Positions 10,255 to 18,946 are shown, numbered from the stretch's first letter. The stretch is DNA of 64,000 nucleotides from an unicellular cyanobacterium SU2 (GCA_002110465.1 NEED01000078.1:62001-126000), one strand, 5' to 3'. Made by a program: numbers and translations. Notes: generated by a model not told the origin, from the sequence alone.

Positions 10255-10560
10255 TTAGGTAGATTGTTGAGGGGCGATCGCTTTCCATCCGATTAATTTA
10301 TTCCCCATCCTAAACAAGATTGTATTAGCTAGTCCTAATTGTTGAACAGCTTGAATGATATTATTTTCTTGGGACGATAATTCATTAATGAAGTCAGGAC
10401 ATTGACCACAATCTAAACAGATAACTGTTGAAGACTCCCAAGGTTCTCGAAACACTTGACATTGGGAGGGTAATGATCTAACTAATTTGCGGAGTCGATT
10501 AATAGCTATTTTTTCCAAGTCCGCACTGGTACAATTAAAAGGAAGATGGGAATTGTTCAT
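10255..10560 (-). CDS. Conserved-looking hypothetical protein with Cys motif
   Basis: The 101-aa product is not assigned to a family here. It has a cysteine pattern C-L-D-C-G-Q-C near residues 49-55 that could bind metal. A preceding basic stretch, RLRKLVRSL, suggests nucleic-acid or protein contact. There is no signal peptide and no membrane segment. It faces typA across the terminator. The clear ATG and the reading frame bounded by regulatory gaps make it likely to be real, but its function is unknown. Confidence 0.6.
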   Translation of the reverse strand: MNNSHLPFNCTSADLEKIAINRLRKLVRSLPSQCQVFREPWESSTVICLDCGQCPDFINELSSQENNIIQAVQQLGLANTILFRMGNKLIGWKAIAPQQST

Positions 10561-10864
10561 AAAGTCCTCATGGTATAGATGGAGCGATCGCTCCCGATCC
10601 TCTTTACCGCTGCTTGCTGTCTATGACAACGTCGGAAAAAGTGATCTCAATTAATTGATCTATCTATTACTATTTTCGCTCACTCAACGTCGAGTTAACT
10701 ATTGGGGTAAACCCATCATTGGCTGAGTCCCTTTTTAAAGTACCACTCATATCAAAGGGAGGTTGTTACCCTTGTGACCAAAGTTGAGAACGGATAGAGT
10801 AGGATTTAGCCGAAAATTTTTTATAATAATTATTTAAGATATTATTTGTCCTAAAATGGCAAAA
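10561..10864. other. Intergenic region upstream of the 101-aa gene and downstream of ffs
   Basis: This 304-bp stretch has a HIP1 site at 10585 and short GC-rich pieces such as GGGTAAACCC near 10705, but no frame or known RNA that I can support. It must contain the promoter of the 101-aa gene on the minus strand. Confidence 0.35.
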
Positions 10865-10958
10865 GGCCCGGAGTCTACGCCTATCACAAGCATCCCGTAT
10901 TGCTGCTACCTTCCGGTCCTGACAAGGTTTGGGCGTTGTCATCGCATAGGTCCGAGCC
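10865..10958 (-). ncRNA. ffs: Small signal recognition particle RNA (4.5S-type)
   Basis: Read on the minus strand, the stretch contains the invariant apical domain of SRP RNA: GACCGGAAGGTAGCAGCAAT followed by ACGGGATGC, that is the GGAA tetraloop with the symmetric and asymmetric internal loops bound by Ffh. The 5' end GGCTCGGA pairs with the 3' end TCCGGGCC, closing a hairpin of about 94 nt, the size of the bacterial small form. A run of four T follows the 3' end. It guides co-translational targeting of membrane proteins with Ffh and FtsY. A short frame on the same strand here is only a shadow. Confidence 0.95.
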
Positions 10959-11005
10959 ATTTACTAGGATAACATAGAATTTAGAGATTCCCTAGGGGAT
11001 TAAGA

Positions 11006-11302
11006 TTATTCTTCATCACTTTTCAAAATTTGAGGAACTCGGAAAAAATCTCCTTCTTGTTCAGGGGCTTCTTTGAGTAGGGACTCGCGATCGCTGTAAA
11101 CATCCGAACTATCACGGCGAGTAATGTTACTCACTTCGATCGCCCTGGTGGTTGGGGGGACATCTTCGGTGTCGAGTTCACTTAATTGCTCAAAATATTC
11201 CAAAATACTATTTAATTGGGGGGCAAATTCTTCTTCTTCCTTGGGGGTTATTTCTAGTCTGGCTAAGTGGGCGATTTTCTGAACTTGTTGGCGATCAATC
11301 AT
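11006..11302 (-). CDS. gatC: Asp-tRNA(Asn)/Glu-tRNA(Gln) amidotransferase subunit C
   Basis: The 98-aa protein matches GatC along its length: [18 protein letters not shown] at the start, the [19 protein letters not shown] middle, and the final [10 protein letters not shown]. GatC stabilises the GatA-GatB interface in the complex that amidates Glu-tRNA(Gln), the only route to Gln-tRNA in cyanobacteria. The ATG at 11302 gives the normal length. It lies 38 bp after ycf3 on the same strand and upstream of ffs, so these may share a transcript. Confidence 0.95.
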   Translation of the reverse strand: MIDRQQVQKIAHLARLEITPKEEEEFAPQLNSILEYFEQLSELDTEDVPPTTRAIEVSNITRRDSSDVYSDRESLLKEAPEQEGDFFRVPQILKSDEE

Positions 11303-11340
11303 TTTTTTTCTCCAATATTGCTATTTTCCCAATGTTTAGG

Positions 11341-11862
11341 TTAAAAGAAGACATCCATTTCCGAACGCCCTGTTATTTTCAGCCAGTTTTGCGCTTCAAT
11401 GTAGTTATTGGGGGCTAAGCGGATAGCTTGTTTCCAGTATTCGGCGGCTTTATCAAATAAGGCTTCTGCTTCTTCTTCTCGTCCTTCTTCTTTGGCTTTT
11501 TCCCCTTGGTAATGATAGATGACAGCGATGTTATTCAAGGCTGAGGGCATACGGGGGTTAAGATCTACTGATTCGTTGTAGTATTCTAGGGCTTTGGCTT
11601 GATCGCCGTTACTGGCATGAATGATTCCAATATTGTAGAGGATATAGCTGCGATCGTTGGGATCTTCTTCTAGTTTAAGGGCTTCGTAGTAATTATCTAA
11701 TGCTTCGGCATATTCCCCATCGGCTTGGGCTGACATTCCATCGCGGTAGTAAACAAAGGCTTCTTTGGCTTTCTGGTTGGTGGGCAGAATTTTGAGGATG
11801 ATATCTGCCATTACGGTAAAGCTTTTATCGATGAAGTTGTCATTACGCTGAGTTCTAGGCAT
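11341..11862 (-). CDS. ycf3: Photosystem I assembly protein Ycf3
   Basis: The 173-aa protein begins [20 protein letters not shown], the diagnostic N-terminus of Ycf3 from cyanobacteria and chloroplasts. Three TPR motifs follow between about residues 35 and 150, including [15 protein letters not shown] and [14 protein letters not shown]. Ycf3 acts at the thylakoid membrane as a chaperone that brings PsaA and PsaB together. Sequence length is normal, with no insertion or break. It precedes gatC with a 38-bp gap. Its upstream side borders the accessory patch that begins near 12.1 kb. Confidence 0.97.
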   Translation of the reverse strand: MPRTQRNDNFIDKSFTVMADIILKILPTNQKAKEAFVYYRDGMSAQADGEYAEALDNYYEALKLEEDPNDRSYILYNIGIIHASNGDQAKALEYYNESVDLNPRMPSALNNIAVIYHYQGEKAKEEGREEEAEALFDKAAEYWKQAIRLAPNNYIEAQNWLKITGRSEMDVFF

Positions 11863-12125
11863 GGTCTTAATCTTAAGGGGATTTCAAGTTGAATTCTTGT
11901 AATTTTATCCTACCAAATAATGTTGGTCATAGGATAACAGATGTCTAGTATGGGTTAGAATGAGCTAAACTAACCATTATTTTAATGTTTCTTATTGAAG
12001 CTCTCAAACTCTTAAAAACTGGGTTAAATTTATTTCTAAGTTTACAGAAATTCCTGTTTTTTTAAAAGTAAAAAATAGGCAATAAACTCTACCGATTATC
12101 TATAAAAATAATGAGTAAAAACAAT

Positions 12126-12143
12126 AATAGGGTAAGTCATTAA
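12126..12143 (+). repeat. 18-bp direct repeat, left copy
   Basis: AATAGGGTAAGTCATTAA is found here and again, unchanged and in the same orientation, at 14746-14763. The two copies bracket 2.6 kb of accessory genes between ycf3 and nifJ. Confidence 0.7.
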
Positions 12144-12217
12144 TCAGAGATTGTTATTGGTTTTTATCCTCCTTTTAAGCGAGAATTTACCGAATATGCA
12201 GTTAATTAAGGAGTTAT

Positions 12218-12264
12218 ATTGGGTTTCGTTCCTCAACCCAACCGACAAGATCAGCGATCGCACT
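12218..12264. repeat. Dispersed palindromic repeat, copy 1
   Basis: TTGGGTT and AACCCAA form a hairpin, followed by AACCGACAA and a HIP1-containing tail ending CGCACT. A diverged copy with the same order of elements lies at 30608-30667, and a related hairpin at 30520-30542. Confidence 0.55.
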
Positions 12265-12414
12265 ATATCAAAGCGAACATACAGAGGAAGAACGATTGGT
12301 GTGTATGGATGAGGCCGCGATCTCTGCTAGTGGAAGGCTCACAAGTATAAAAATTTCTTGATTATAAACTTGTTAATAAACATAAATAATTTGGGAATAC
12401 TAAAAATAAAATCT

Positions 12415-12726
12415 ATGATGATAGAACTATTAATTGGGTTAATTTCAATATTTTTATTAATTTTATTCGTTTACTTATTTACAGCCTTAATTTCTTTTAT
12501 AGTATCTAACTTGTTTAGTATATTTTTACTTCTTCTTATATTTGGATTCATAATTTCTCTTATTAATTCACTCATAAGTCAAACATCCAAAAACATTTCC
12601 AAAATAAAATATAAAAAGCGTAGTAAAGAATATGTAAAAGACTTAAATAAAAGATACAAAAAACAATTGGAAGATATTTTAGGACAAGAAATACATGATA
12701 AAAGAAATAATAGAAAAAACAAATAG
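12415..12726 (+). CDS. Small membrane protein of unknown function
   Basis: From the paired ATGs at 12415/12418 the product is about 103 aa. It has two long hydrophobic helices, at about residues 3-30 and 34-52, then a strongly basic lysine-rich tail (KRSKEYVKDLNKRYKKQL) predicted to be cytoplasmic. A longer form starting at TTG 12358 is possible but adds only a polar, asparagine-rich leader. The frame is very AT-rich, unlike ycf3 and nifJ. It is the first gene of the accessory patch. A short membrane protein near TA debris could be a toxin or immunity factor, but nothing proves that. Confidence 0.5.
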   Translation: MMIELLIGLISIFLLILFVYLFTALISFIVSNLFSIFLLLLIFGFIISLINSLISQTSKNISKIKYKKRSKEYVKDLNKRYKKQLEDILGQEIHDKRNNRKNK

Positions 12727-12864
12727 TATGCTCTTCCTAGTTTAACAATAAAAAAATATGTGAACAAAGATTTTTAATATCTCATCATCATATTGAAGCA
12801 GTAATTGACACAGTGGAAATTTTTTAGTATGCTAGGTATTGCACCTTGAAAACTAAATAAACCA

Positions 12865-12899
12865 TCCTGTTTGTAAGAAGCTTGCTTTTACCCATATTC
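12865..12899 (+). repeat. Imperfect inverted repeat, left arm (around the hicA relic)
   Basis: GCTTGCTTTTACCCATATTC at 12880-12899 is matched in inverse orientation by GCTGGCTTTTACCCGTGTTC (13274-13293 on the minus strand), 16 of 20 identical. TCCTG and TAAGA blocks extend the similarity outward on both arms. Confidence 0.5.
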
Positions 12900-12913
12900 A
12901 AAGGTTAACGAAT

Positions 12914-13131
12914 ATGATTATCAAAGTTAAGCGTCTTGAACGCCTTCTTAAGAAGGAAGGGTTTATTAGAAGAACAAAACCATCATCTCACATCACAGTC
13001 GATGGACTCACCCTGATGGTCGAAAGACGACTATCTCTAGTCACGGCTGTAATGAAATTTATGGGAAACTTCTAAAAAAAATCTTACAAGACATTCAAAT
13101 AAGTGTATCTGACCTAAAAGAAAAACTTTAA
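12914..13131 (+). pseudogene. hicA: Frameshifted hicA-type toxin gene
   Basis: The first frame from ATG 12914 reads MIIKVKRLERLLKKEGF and reaches the point where HicA should continue with the catalytic-His segment. The expected sequence continues in another frame as RWTHPDGRKTTISSHG, then EIYGKLLKKILQDI, ending with TAA at 13129-13131. The join lies near 12986-12996 and implies a one-base slip. HicA toxins are small RNA-binding mRNA interferases with a double-stranded-RNA-binding-like fold. No HicB antitoxin frame is visible beside it. An imperfect inverted repeat flanks the relic. Confidence 0.8.
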
Positions 13132-13273
13132 AAATAACTATATTTAAAATCATAAATCTAAAACTATATTTAACCTAATTAAGACTACTTATTAATGAAT
13201 TGATTATATCGAAGATAACACTTATTTTAACCTTAAAAACTTAGTTACTCCTGGTGTCAGTTTTCAGGTTACT

Positions 13274-13307
13274 GAACACGGGTAAAAGCCAGCTAAATCT
13301 TACAGGA
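13274..13307 (-). repeat. Imperfect inverted repeat, right arm
   Basis: This is the partner of the arm at 12865-12899. Together they enclose about 440 bp with the broken hicA. Confidence 0.5.
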
Positions 13308-13362
13308 ACTAAAAAATTGATCAATTAACTAAATTTAATCTTGAAATTTGATATTAATTTTT

Positions 13363-13680
13363 ATGATTATAAACGATATAAAATTGGCAGTTGATGTTAA
13401 TAAATTTTTTATTTCTCGTCATGCAAAGGAAGAAGCGGAAGCCGATAGTCTAAGTCTTGATGAAATACTAAGTTCAGTTACTCAAGGAGAAATAATAGAG
13501 CATTATGATGACGACAAACCGTTACCTAGTTGTTTAATTTATGGACAAAGTAATAAGGATCGGCCAGTTCATAGTGTTTGGGCATATAATGGAGATACAG
13601 GTTATGCTATTTTGATTACAGTTTATCGTCCAGATCCTCAAAAATGGATTAACTGGCGTATTCGACGAAAAATAAACTAA
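13363..13680 (+). CDS. DUF4258 domain protein, probable toxin of a DUF4258/YgiT pair
   Basis: From ATG 13363 the product is 105 aa. It contains FFISRHAKEEAEADSLSLDE, then GEIIEHYDDDKPLPSCLIYG, and ends WINWRIRRK. This matches DUF4258, a BECR-fold family related to RelE/MqsR-type ribonucleases and commonly encoded just before a YgiT-type zinc-finger protein. The ATG is preferred to the TTG at 13348 because the family starts at MIxxI. The zinc-finger gene follows 27 bp downstream. RNase activity is inferred from family context; both partners appear intact. Confidence 0.8.
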   Translation: MIINDIKLAVDVNKFFISRHAKEEAEADSLSLDEILSSVTQGEIIEHYDDDKPLPSCLIYGQSNKDRPVHSVWAYNGDTGYAILITVYRPDPQKWINWRIRRKIN

Positions 13681-13707
13681 ATAATATCTAGATTGGAATT
13701 AATTAAG

Positions 13708-13950
13708 ATGTTACCTATTAGTCAATGTATTATCTGTTCAGGAACTTTAAAAGAGCAAAAAGTCACCGAAATTGTACGGGGGGCAGGTAATACAGCGACT
13801 TTGACGGTTGAAGCGTTAGTCTGTCAAAAATGTGGAGAACGCTATTATCATGCAGATATTATTAGACAACTTGAAGAAATTAAAGCTAAATTAGAACGCA
13901 AAGAAACAGATGATTTTATTGTAGTTGGTCAATCTTTTACCGTGAATTAG
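13708..13950 (+). CDS. YgiT-type zinc finger protein, probable antitoxin
   Basis: The 80-aa product has two CxxC pairs, CIICSG near residue 7 and CQKCGERYYHAD near residue 38. This is the metal-binding layout of the MqsA/YgiT N-terminal domain. The helix-turn-helix half found in full MqsA is absent, as is usual for the short cyanobacterial forms paired with DUF4258. It follows the DUF4258 gene by 27 bp on the same strand, so the toxin-first order matches MqsRA. The ATG at 13708 is chosen over an upstream TTG. A terminator hairpin overlaps the stop region. Confidence 0.85.
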   Translation: MLPISQCIICSGTLKEQKVTEIVRGAGNTATLTVEALVCQKCGERYYHADIIRQLEEIKAKLERKETDDFIVVGQSFTVN

Positions 13951-13976
13951 GTGCATTACATTATAATTAATGCACC
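13950..13976 (+). terminator. Hairpin terminator after the YgiT gene
   Basis: GGTGCATTA and TAATGCACC form a 9-bp stem with a 9-base loop directly at the end of the antitoxin gene. There is no T-run, so efficiency is uncertain. Confidence 0.5.
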
Positions 13977-14055
13977 CTACAAGATCGGTGATCACAGTAA
14001 ATTATTAATAATTGTAAACAATAGATTGTTAAGTTGTTTGAGATGGGTAACTTAA

Positions 14056-14733
14056 ATGGGTTATCAACATATACGGACTTGTTTTATGTCACTTCTAGAG
14101 ATATTTCACAGGCTAATTTCTAATACTCATAATCCTGAGTTAGATGAAGCAAGAAAAAGACACGATAATTTACCAAAAACTGATTATGGAAAAGATGAAA
14201 AATTGTCATTAGAGGAATTTGAAAGAGATAAAAAAATAAGTTTTCAAAGAGGTTATGAATTAGCGATTATATTAGGAGCAACAATAGAAGAACATTACTC
14301 TTTAGGTAAACAAAAGCCAGTTAGAGATGCTATTATGCAAACATTGGCTTACCTGGCTAACAAGGGCAGAATTTTTCCTGATATGGATTATGAAAATATT
14401 TGGTACACAGATTATTATGATATTATTGAGTTAGCTAAGGATATGAATCTAGGTGATGATACTTTACCTCATTGGCCTGAAGAATCGAATCAATTTAAAC
14501 GTTATTTAGAACTTAATGTATCTGATTTAGTACAAATTTTTCTAAGTTTTTCAGAAGAAGCTTTATTAGAAGAGTATAAGTTTAAAGCTAATAAAGATCG
14601 TTGGATTAAATATGTATTGAGAGAAACTTTAAAAACAAGGAAACGTTTTGCCCGTGAGAAACAAAAAGAAAAAGATACAATTCGATTTTCTCCTGATATT
14701 CTTAAAAAAATAGAAAAAGAGCAAATCAAGTAG
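14056..14733 (+). CDS. Hypothetical 225-aa protein
   Basis: I do not recognise a family for this soluble, highly charged protein. It has an aspartate- and tyrosine-rich centre (YENIWYTDYYDIIELAKDM), a predicted helical middle, and a lysine/arginine-rich C-terminal 45 residues likely to form a coiled coil or nucleic-acid-binding helix. Start may be ATG 14056 or the internal ATG 14086 (MSLLEIFHRL). AT-rich codon use resembles the neighbouring TA genes more than nifJ. It is the last gene before the right 18-bp direct repeat and converges on nifJ. Confidence 0.65.
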   Translation: MGYQHIRTCFMSLLEIFHRLISNTHNPELDEARKRHDNLPKTDYGKDEKLSLEEFERDKKISFQRGYELAIILGATIEEHYSLGKQKPVRDAIMQTLAYLANKGRIFPDMDYENIWYTDYYDIIELAKDMNLGDDTLPHWPEESNQFKRYLELNVSDLVQIFLSFSEEALLEEYKFKANKDRWIKYVLRETLKTRKRFAREKQKEKDTIRFSPDILKKIEKEQIK

Positions 14734-14745
14734 TGTTTTGGAACA

Positions 14746-14763
14746 AATAGGGTAAGTCATTAA
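14746..14763 (+). repeat. 18-bp direct repeat, right copy
   Basis: AATAGGGTAAGTCATTAA, identical to 12126-12143, sits between the 225-aa gene and the nifJ stop codon. Confidence 0.7.
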
Positions 14764-14793
14764 CAACCCACCCTAAACTATCAGAAACGAAAC

Positions 14794-17700
14794 CTAATTA
14801 ACGGTAGTTTCAGCCTCAATATTCCCCTTACTGTGTCCATTCCCGTTGCCTATTTCTAACTGCCTTGCAGCTAAATATTGATACATTTGCCAACGGGTAT
14901 TAACATCTGCTTGCGCTTCTTTAAGCAGTTTTTTGGCAGCATCTGGTTTACTTCTGGCTAACATTTTGAAACGGTTTTCTTGATACATGGTCCGTTCAAT
15001 AGGAAGCTTAGGACTCCTCATATCTAACTGTAAGGGGTTCTTTCCTTCTCCTACTAAGTCGGGATGATAACGATACAATAACCAGCGTCCACTGTCCACA
15101 ATGTCCTTCTGATAACTCATAGCAGTGGTCATATTGATACCGTGGGCGATACAGTGAGAATAGGCAATAATCAAAGAAACACCCTCATAAGCTTCTGCTT
15201 CTAAAAAGGCTTTGATACTATGCTCATTCTTTGCACCCATGGCCACACTAGCCACATAAACGTTACCGTAGGTCATGGCCATTAACCCTAAGTCTTTCTT
15301 GGGTGAGGGTTTACCTCCAGAAGCAAACTTGGCTACCGCAGCGCGAGGGGTGGCTTTAGAAGCTTGTCCTCCAGTATTGGAATAAACTTCTGTGTCCATA
15401 ACCAAAATATTGACGTTGCGGCCACTGGCTAACACATGGTCTAACCCACCATAACCAATATCATAAGCCCAACCGTCACCGCCGATGATCCAAACACTCT
15501 TTTTCACTAAATAGTCGGCTACAGACTGCAACATAGTAACTTTAGCTTGCAGGGACTCATCTAGGTTACTGTTGCTTAACTCCCCTAAACGGTGTTTGAG
15601 GATAGCCACTCGTTCCCGTTGTTCAAAGATGTCTGCTTCATCTATCTGTTGGGCGTTCAATAACTCTTGCGCTAGGGTTTCCCCAATATCAGAAGCAAGA
15701 CTTTTCACTAACTCCGTCGCAAACTCCGCTTGTTTATCGATGGAAACTCGGAACCCTAAACCGAATTCTGCGTTATCTTCAAAGAGAGAGTTTGACCAGG
15801 CTGGGCCTCTTCCCTCTTGGTTATGGGTCCAAGGCGTAGTGGGTAAGTTACCGCCATAAATAGAAGAACATCCCGTGGCGTTGGCTACTACCATGCGATC
15901 GCCAAACAACTGAGTCGCTAATTTAATATAAGGGGTTTCTCCACATCCTGCACAAGCACCGGAAAACTCAAATAAGGGTTCTTGCATCTGTTGATGGCTT
16001 ATTTTGTTGAGTTTCAGGGTATTTCGGTCGGGGTTGCGAATAGATAGGAAATAGTCCCAGTTTGCTCGTTCTTGTTCCCTGATAGGGAGTTGTGGGGCCA
16101 TATTGATGGCTTTTAGTTTGGGTTGTGATTTATTTTTGGCGGGACATACATCAACGCAAACACCGCAACCGGTACAGTCTTCAGCAGCCACTTGTATCGT
16201 AAACTTCAGTTCTGTTTTCTTCCAGTCTAAGTCCTTCGCTGGCGCACTTTTGAAGCTGGCCGGGGCATTAGTTAAGGCTGCTTCTTCATAGACTTTAGAC
16301 CGAATAACGGCATGGGGACAAACGAGAACACATTTACCACATTGAACGCAAACATCTTCATCCCAAACGGGGACTTCTTGGGCGACGTTGCGTTTTTCCC
16401 ATTTTGCTGTACCACTGGGATAAGTACCATCGCAGGGTAACGCACTCACGGGGATGTCTTCCCCTTGTCGGGCCATCATTTTCCCTAACACATCACGGAT
16501 AAATGCCGGGGCGGTGTCTGGGATGGGATGATCAATATCAACCGCGTTATTATCTACCGTTGTCGGAATAGTTACTTCGTGGAGATGATCTAAGGCAGCG
16601 TCAACCGCTTTAATGTTCATCTGTACGATGTCTTCCCCTTTCTTACCGTACGTCTTACGGATGTATTTTTTGATCTGTTCTATGGCTTCTTCTCTGGGAA
16701 GTACATTGGCTAAGGCAAAGAAGCAGACTTGCATGACGGTGTTTATGCGGCCGCCCATCCCTGCATTTTTGGCTACTTCGTAAGCGTTGATCACATAAAC
16801 TTTGATGTTTTTGTTAATAATATGTTCCTGCACAGGACGGGGTAACTGTTGCCAGACATATTCGGGTTCGTAGGGACTATTAATCAGAAAAGTTGACCCT
16901 TCAATAGCTGGTTCTAAGAGGTCAAATTTTTCTAAAAATTCCCATTGATGACAAGCAACAAAGTTAGCTTTTGTTACTAAGTAAATAGACTTGATCGGGT
17001 TCGGTCCAAACCGGAGGTGAGATACAGTAACAGAACCGGATTTTTTGGAGTCGTAAACGAAATAACCTTGCGCATAGTTCTCCGTTTCTTCTCCAATAAT
17101 TTTAATGGAGTTTTTGTTAGCACCGACGGTTCCATCTGAGCCTAAACCATAAAAGATTGCTCGGACAACGTTATCGGGTTCGGTGGAAAAGTTCGGATCG
17201 TAATCAATGCTGGTATTGCTGAGATCATCTTTAATACCAATAGTAAAATGATTTTTCGGTTTATCTAAAGCTAGGTTATCAAACACCCCTTTTACCATGG
17301 CAGAAGTAAACTCTTTTGATGATAAACCATAGCGTCCTCCTACTATTTTCGGTAAAGGCATTTCCTGACAACATTCCATAAACCCGGTTACCACATCTAC
17401 ATATAAAGGTTCTCCTGCTGAACCGGCTTCTTTGGTGCGATCTAAAACAGCAATTTTTTTGACAGTTTTCGGTAACGCTTCGATTAATTTTTCGGCTGCA
17501 AAGGGGCGATATAACCGAACTTTTAAAACCCCAACTTTTTCCCCTTGGTTGAGCAAATAATCTACAGTTTCGTGAACGGTTTCACAACCGGAACCCATTA
17601 AAATGATGACTCTTTCTGCTTTAGAATCACCATGATATTCGTAGAGTTTATATTGTCTTCCGGTGAGTTGGGCAAACTTATCCATAGCTGTCTGTAAAAT

Positions 17701-18441
17701 GTCGGGATAAGCTGCATAAAAGGGGTTGACGGTTTCTCTGGCCTGAAAGTACACATCGGGGTTTTGGGCTGTTCCCCGAATAACTGGGCGATCAGGGGTT
17801 AAGGCCCTTTGTCTATGAGCGATCACCCATTCATCTTCGATCAGCGATCGCAACACCGCATCATCCAATAATTCTACTTTCTGCACTTCGTGGGAGGTGC
17901 GAAACCCATCAAAAAAGTGTAGTCCGGCGACTCTACTCTCGTAACTGGCTGCGGTGGTAATGGCTGCAAAGTCTTGGGCTTCTTGCACGGATGCAGAACT
18001 TATCAAGGCTAACCCGGTACTCCGGGCGGCCATGACATCGGCATGATCTCCGAAGATAGATAAAGCTTGAGCAGCCAGCGATCGCGCGGCCACATGGATC
18101 ACTGTTGCAGTAAGTTCCCCTGCTATTTTGTAGAGGTTGGGGATCATCAATAATAAGCCCTGAGAGGCGGTAAATGTGGTCGTTAACGCCCCTGTTTGCA
18201 ACGATCCGTGGATTGCCCCGGCTGCCCCTCCTTCGCTCTGCATTTCCACGATAGAAGGGACGGTTCCCCAGAGGTTGGGTTGTCCGACGGAGGCCCAAGC
18301 GTCAGCCCATTCTCCCATGGGTGAAGAGGGGGTAATGGGATAAATGGCGATCACTTCGTTGAGACGGTAGGCAACTCTGGCAACGGCTTCGTTTCCATCA
18401 ATGGTGGCGTAGGTTTTGCTGTTCATAGTGTTCTCTGTCAT
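14794..18441 (-). CDS. nifJ: Pyruvate:ferredoxin (flavodoxin) oxidoreductase NifJ
   Basis: NifJ oxidatively decarboxylates pyruvate to acetyl-CoA and passes electrons to ferredoxin or flavodoxin. At 1215 aa it is full length. The N-terminal domain has YPITPSSPMGEWADAW. The two 4Fe-4S motifs CVQCGKCVLVCP and CTGCGVCVDVCP lie near residues 697 and 757. The C-terminal thiamine diphosphate domain has GCGETPYIKL and ATGCSSIYGG. In cyanobacteria it serves fermentation and low-oxygen metabolism; a link to nitrogen fixation cannot be judged here because no nif genes are present. Start at 18441 or the ATG five codons later (18426). Confidence 0.97.
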   Translation of the reverse strand: MTENTMNSKTYATIDGNEAVARVAYRLNEVIAIYPITPSSPMGEWADAWASVGQPNLWGTVPSIVEMQSEGGAAGAIHGSLQTGALTTTFTASQGLLLMIPNLYKIAGELTATVIHVAARSLAAQALSIFGDHADVMAARSTGLALISSASVQEAQDFAAITTAASYESRVAGLHFFDGFRTSHEVQKVELLDDAVLRSLIEDEWVIAHRQRALTPDRPVIRGTAQNPDVYFQARETVNPFYAAYPDILQTAMDKFAQLTGRQYKLYEYHGDSKAERVIILMGSGCETVHETVDYLLNQGEKVGVLKVRLYRPFAAEKLIEALPKTVKKIAVLDRTKEAGSAGEPLYVDVVTGFMECCQEMPLPKIVGGRYGLSSKEFTSAMVKGVFDNLALDKPKNHFTIGIKDDLSNTSIDYDPNFSTEPDNVVRAIFYGLGSDGTVGANKNSIKIIGEETENYAQGYFVYDSKKSGSVTVSHLRFGPNPIKSIYLVTKANFVACHQWEFLEKFDLLEPAIEGSTFLINSPYEPEYVWQQLPRPVQEHIINKNIKVYVINAYEVAKNAGMGGRINTVMQVCFFALANVLPREEAIEQIKKYIRKTYGKKGEDIVQMNIKAVDAALDHLHEVTIPTTVDNNAVDIDHPIPDTAPAFIRDVLGKMMARQGEDIPVSALPCDGTYPSGTAKWEKRNVAQEVPVWDEDVCVQCGKCVLVCPHAVIRSKVYEEAALTNAPASFKSAPAKDLDWKKTELKFTIQVAAEDCTGCGVCVDVCPAKNKSQPKLKAINMAPQLPIREQERANWDYFLSIRNPDRNTLKLNKISHQQMQEPLFEFSGACAGCGETPYIKLATQLFGDRMVVANATGCSSIYGGNLPTTPWTHNQEGRGPAWSNSLFEDNAEFGLGFRVSIDKQAEFATELVKSLASDIGETLAQELLNAQQIDEADIFEQRERVAILKHRLGELSNSNLDESLQAKVTMLQSVADYLVKKSVWIIGGDGWAYDIGYGGLDHVLASGRNVNILVMDTEVYSNTGGQASKATPRAAVAKFASGGKPSPKKDLGLMAMTYGNVYVASVAMGAKNEHSIKAFLEAEAYEGVSLIIAYSHCIAHGINMTTAMSYQKDIVDSGRWLLYRYHPDLVGEGKNPLQLDMRSPKLPIERTMYQENRFKMLARSKPDAAKKLLKEAQADVNTRWQMYQYLAARQLEIGNGNGHSKGNIEAETTVN

Positions 18442-18680
18442 TTAGCGATCGATCAGGTTGAATGGTAATTTTTGTTGCAAAAACTTGACAATTTGTGGAA
18501 AAAATATCAGAAAATGATTGATTTTTGGGGTCTGATTAAGGCAATATTAGGGTTGTTTTTGATCGAGGTTTGTCATAGGGGTTAATGATGAGACTTCTAC
18601 TTTCATGATCGAACATAATTTAAGAGATAGAACAATTTATTATCTTTTTTTAATACCGTTATTTCACCTATTCATTTTGT

Positions 18681-18686
18681 TATAAT
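18681..18686 (+). promoter_or_regulatory. Probable -10 box before the antitoxin-PIN-RM operon
   Basis: A perfect TATAAT lies 39 bases before the antitoxin ATG. The -35 region is weak (GTTATT at 17-bp spacing). Confidence 0.45.
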
Positions 18687-18724
18687 GACAATGACGGAAA
18701 TCATATAAAACCAAGAAACCCATT

Positions 18725-18946
18725 ATGGAAACAATTAATATTAAGGTTGAACAAGAAGTCGCTAAAGCTTATCGGGAGTCTGATAGTAAAAAACAAGAAC
18801 AAATAAGTACAATTATTAAACTATTTTTGAATAAGAAATTTTCTCAAAAAAGTCTCAGTGAAGTAATGGAAGAAATCGCTGACAAGGCAGAAAAACGAGG
18901 CTTGACTCCTGAAATTTTAGAAGATATTTTAAATGATGAACCATAA
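18725..18946 (+). CDS. Antitoxin-like protein upstream of a PIN toxin
   Basis: The 73-aa product starts METINIKVEQEVAKAYRES, a beta-strand then helix layout seen in small cyanobacterial antitoxins encoded with COG1569 PIN proteins. It ends with an acidic helix (EILEDILNDEP) likely to contact the toxin. It overlaps the PIN gene by 14 bp, so translation is probably coupled. A TATAAT lies just upstream. It is the first gene of a three-gene overlapping unit with the PIN toxin and the restriction-modification gene. DNA binding is inferred, not seen as a named domain. Confidence 0.75.
   Translation: METINIKVEQEVAKAYRESDSKKQEQISTIIKLFLNKKFSQKSLSEVMEEIADKAEKRGLTPEILEDILNDEP

Larger units (their letters stand above)
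11863..12414. other. Intergenic region with direct-repeat copy and a dispersed palindromic repeat
   Basis: No intact gene is visible in these 552 bp. It contains the first copy of an 18-bp direct repeat (12126-12143), a dispersed palindromic repeat (12218-12264), and a short open stretch near 12280-12345 that could be an old coding remnant of unknown origin. Confidence 0.45.

Noticed and set aside
10766-10960. Minus-strand frame of 64 codons
   Set aside because: It lies across the SRP RNA, whose conserved apical domain and end pairing explain the sequence.
14794-18441. A nif cluster around nifJ
   Set aside because: No nif structural or assembly gene is in the window; nifJ alone also serves fermentation.
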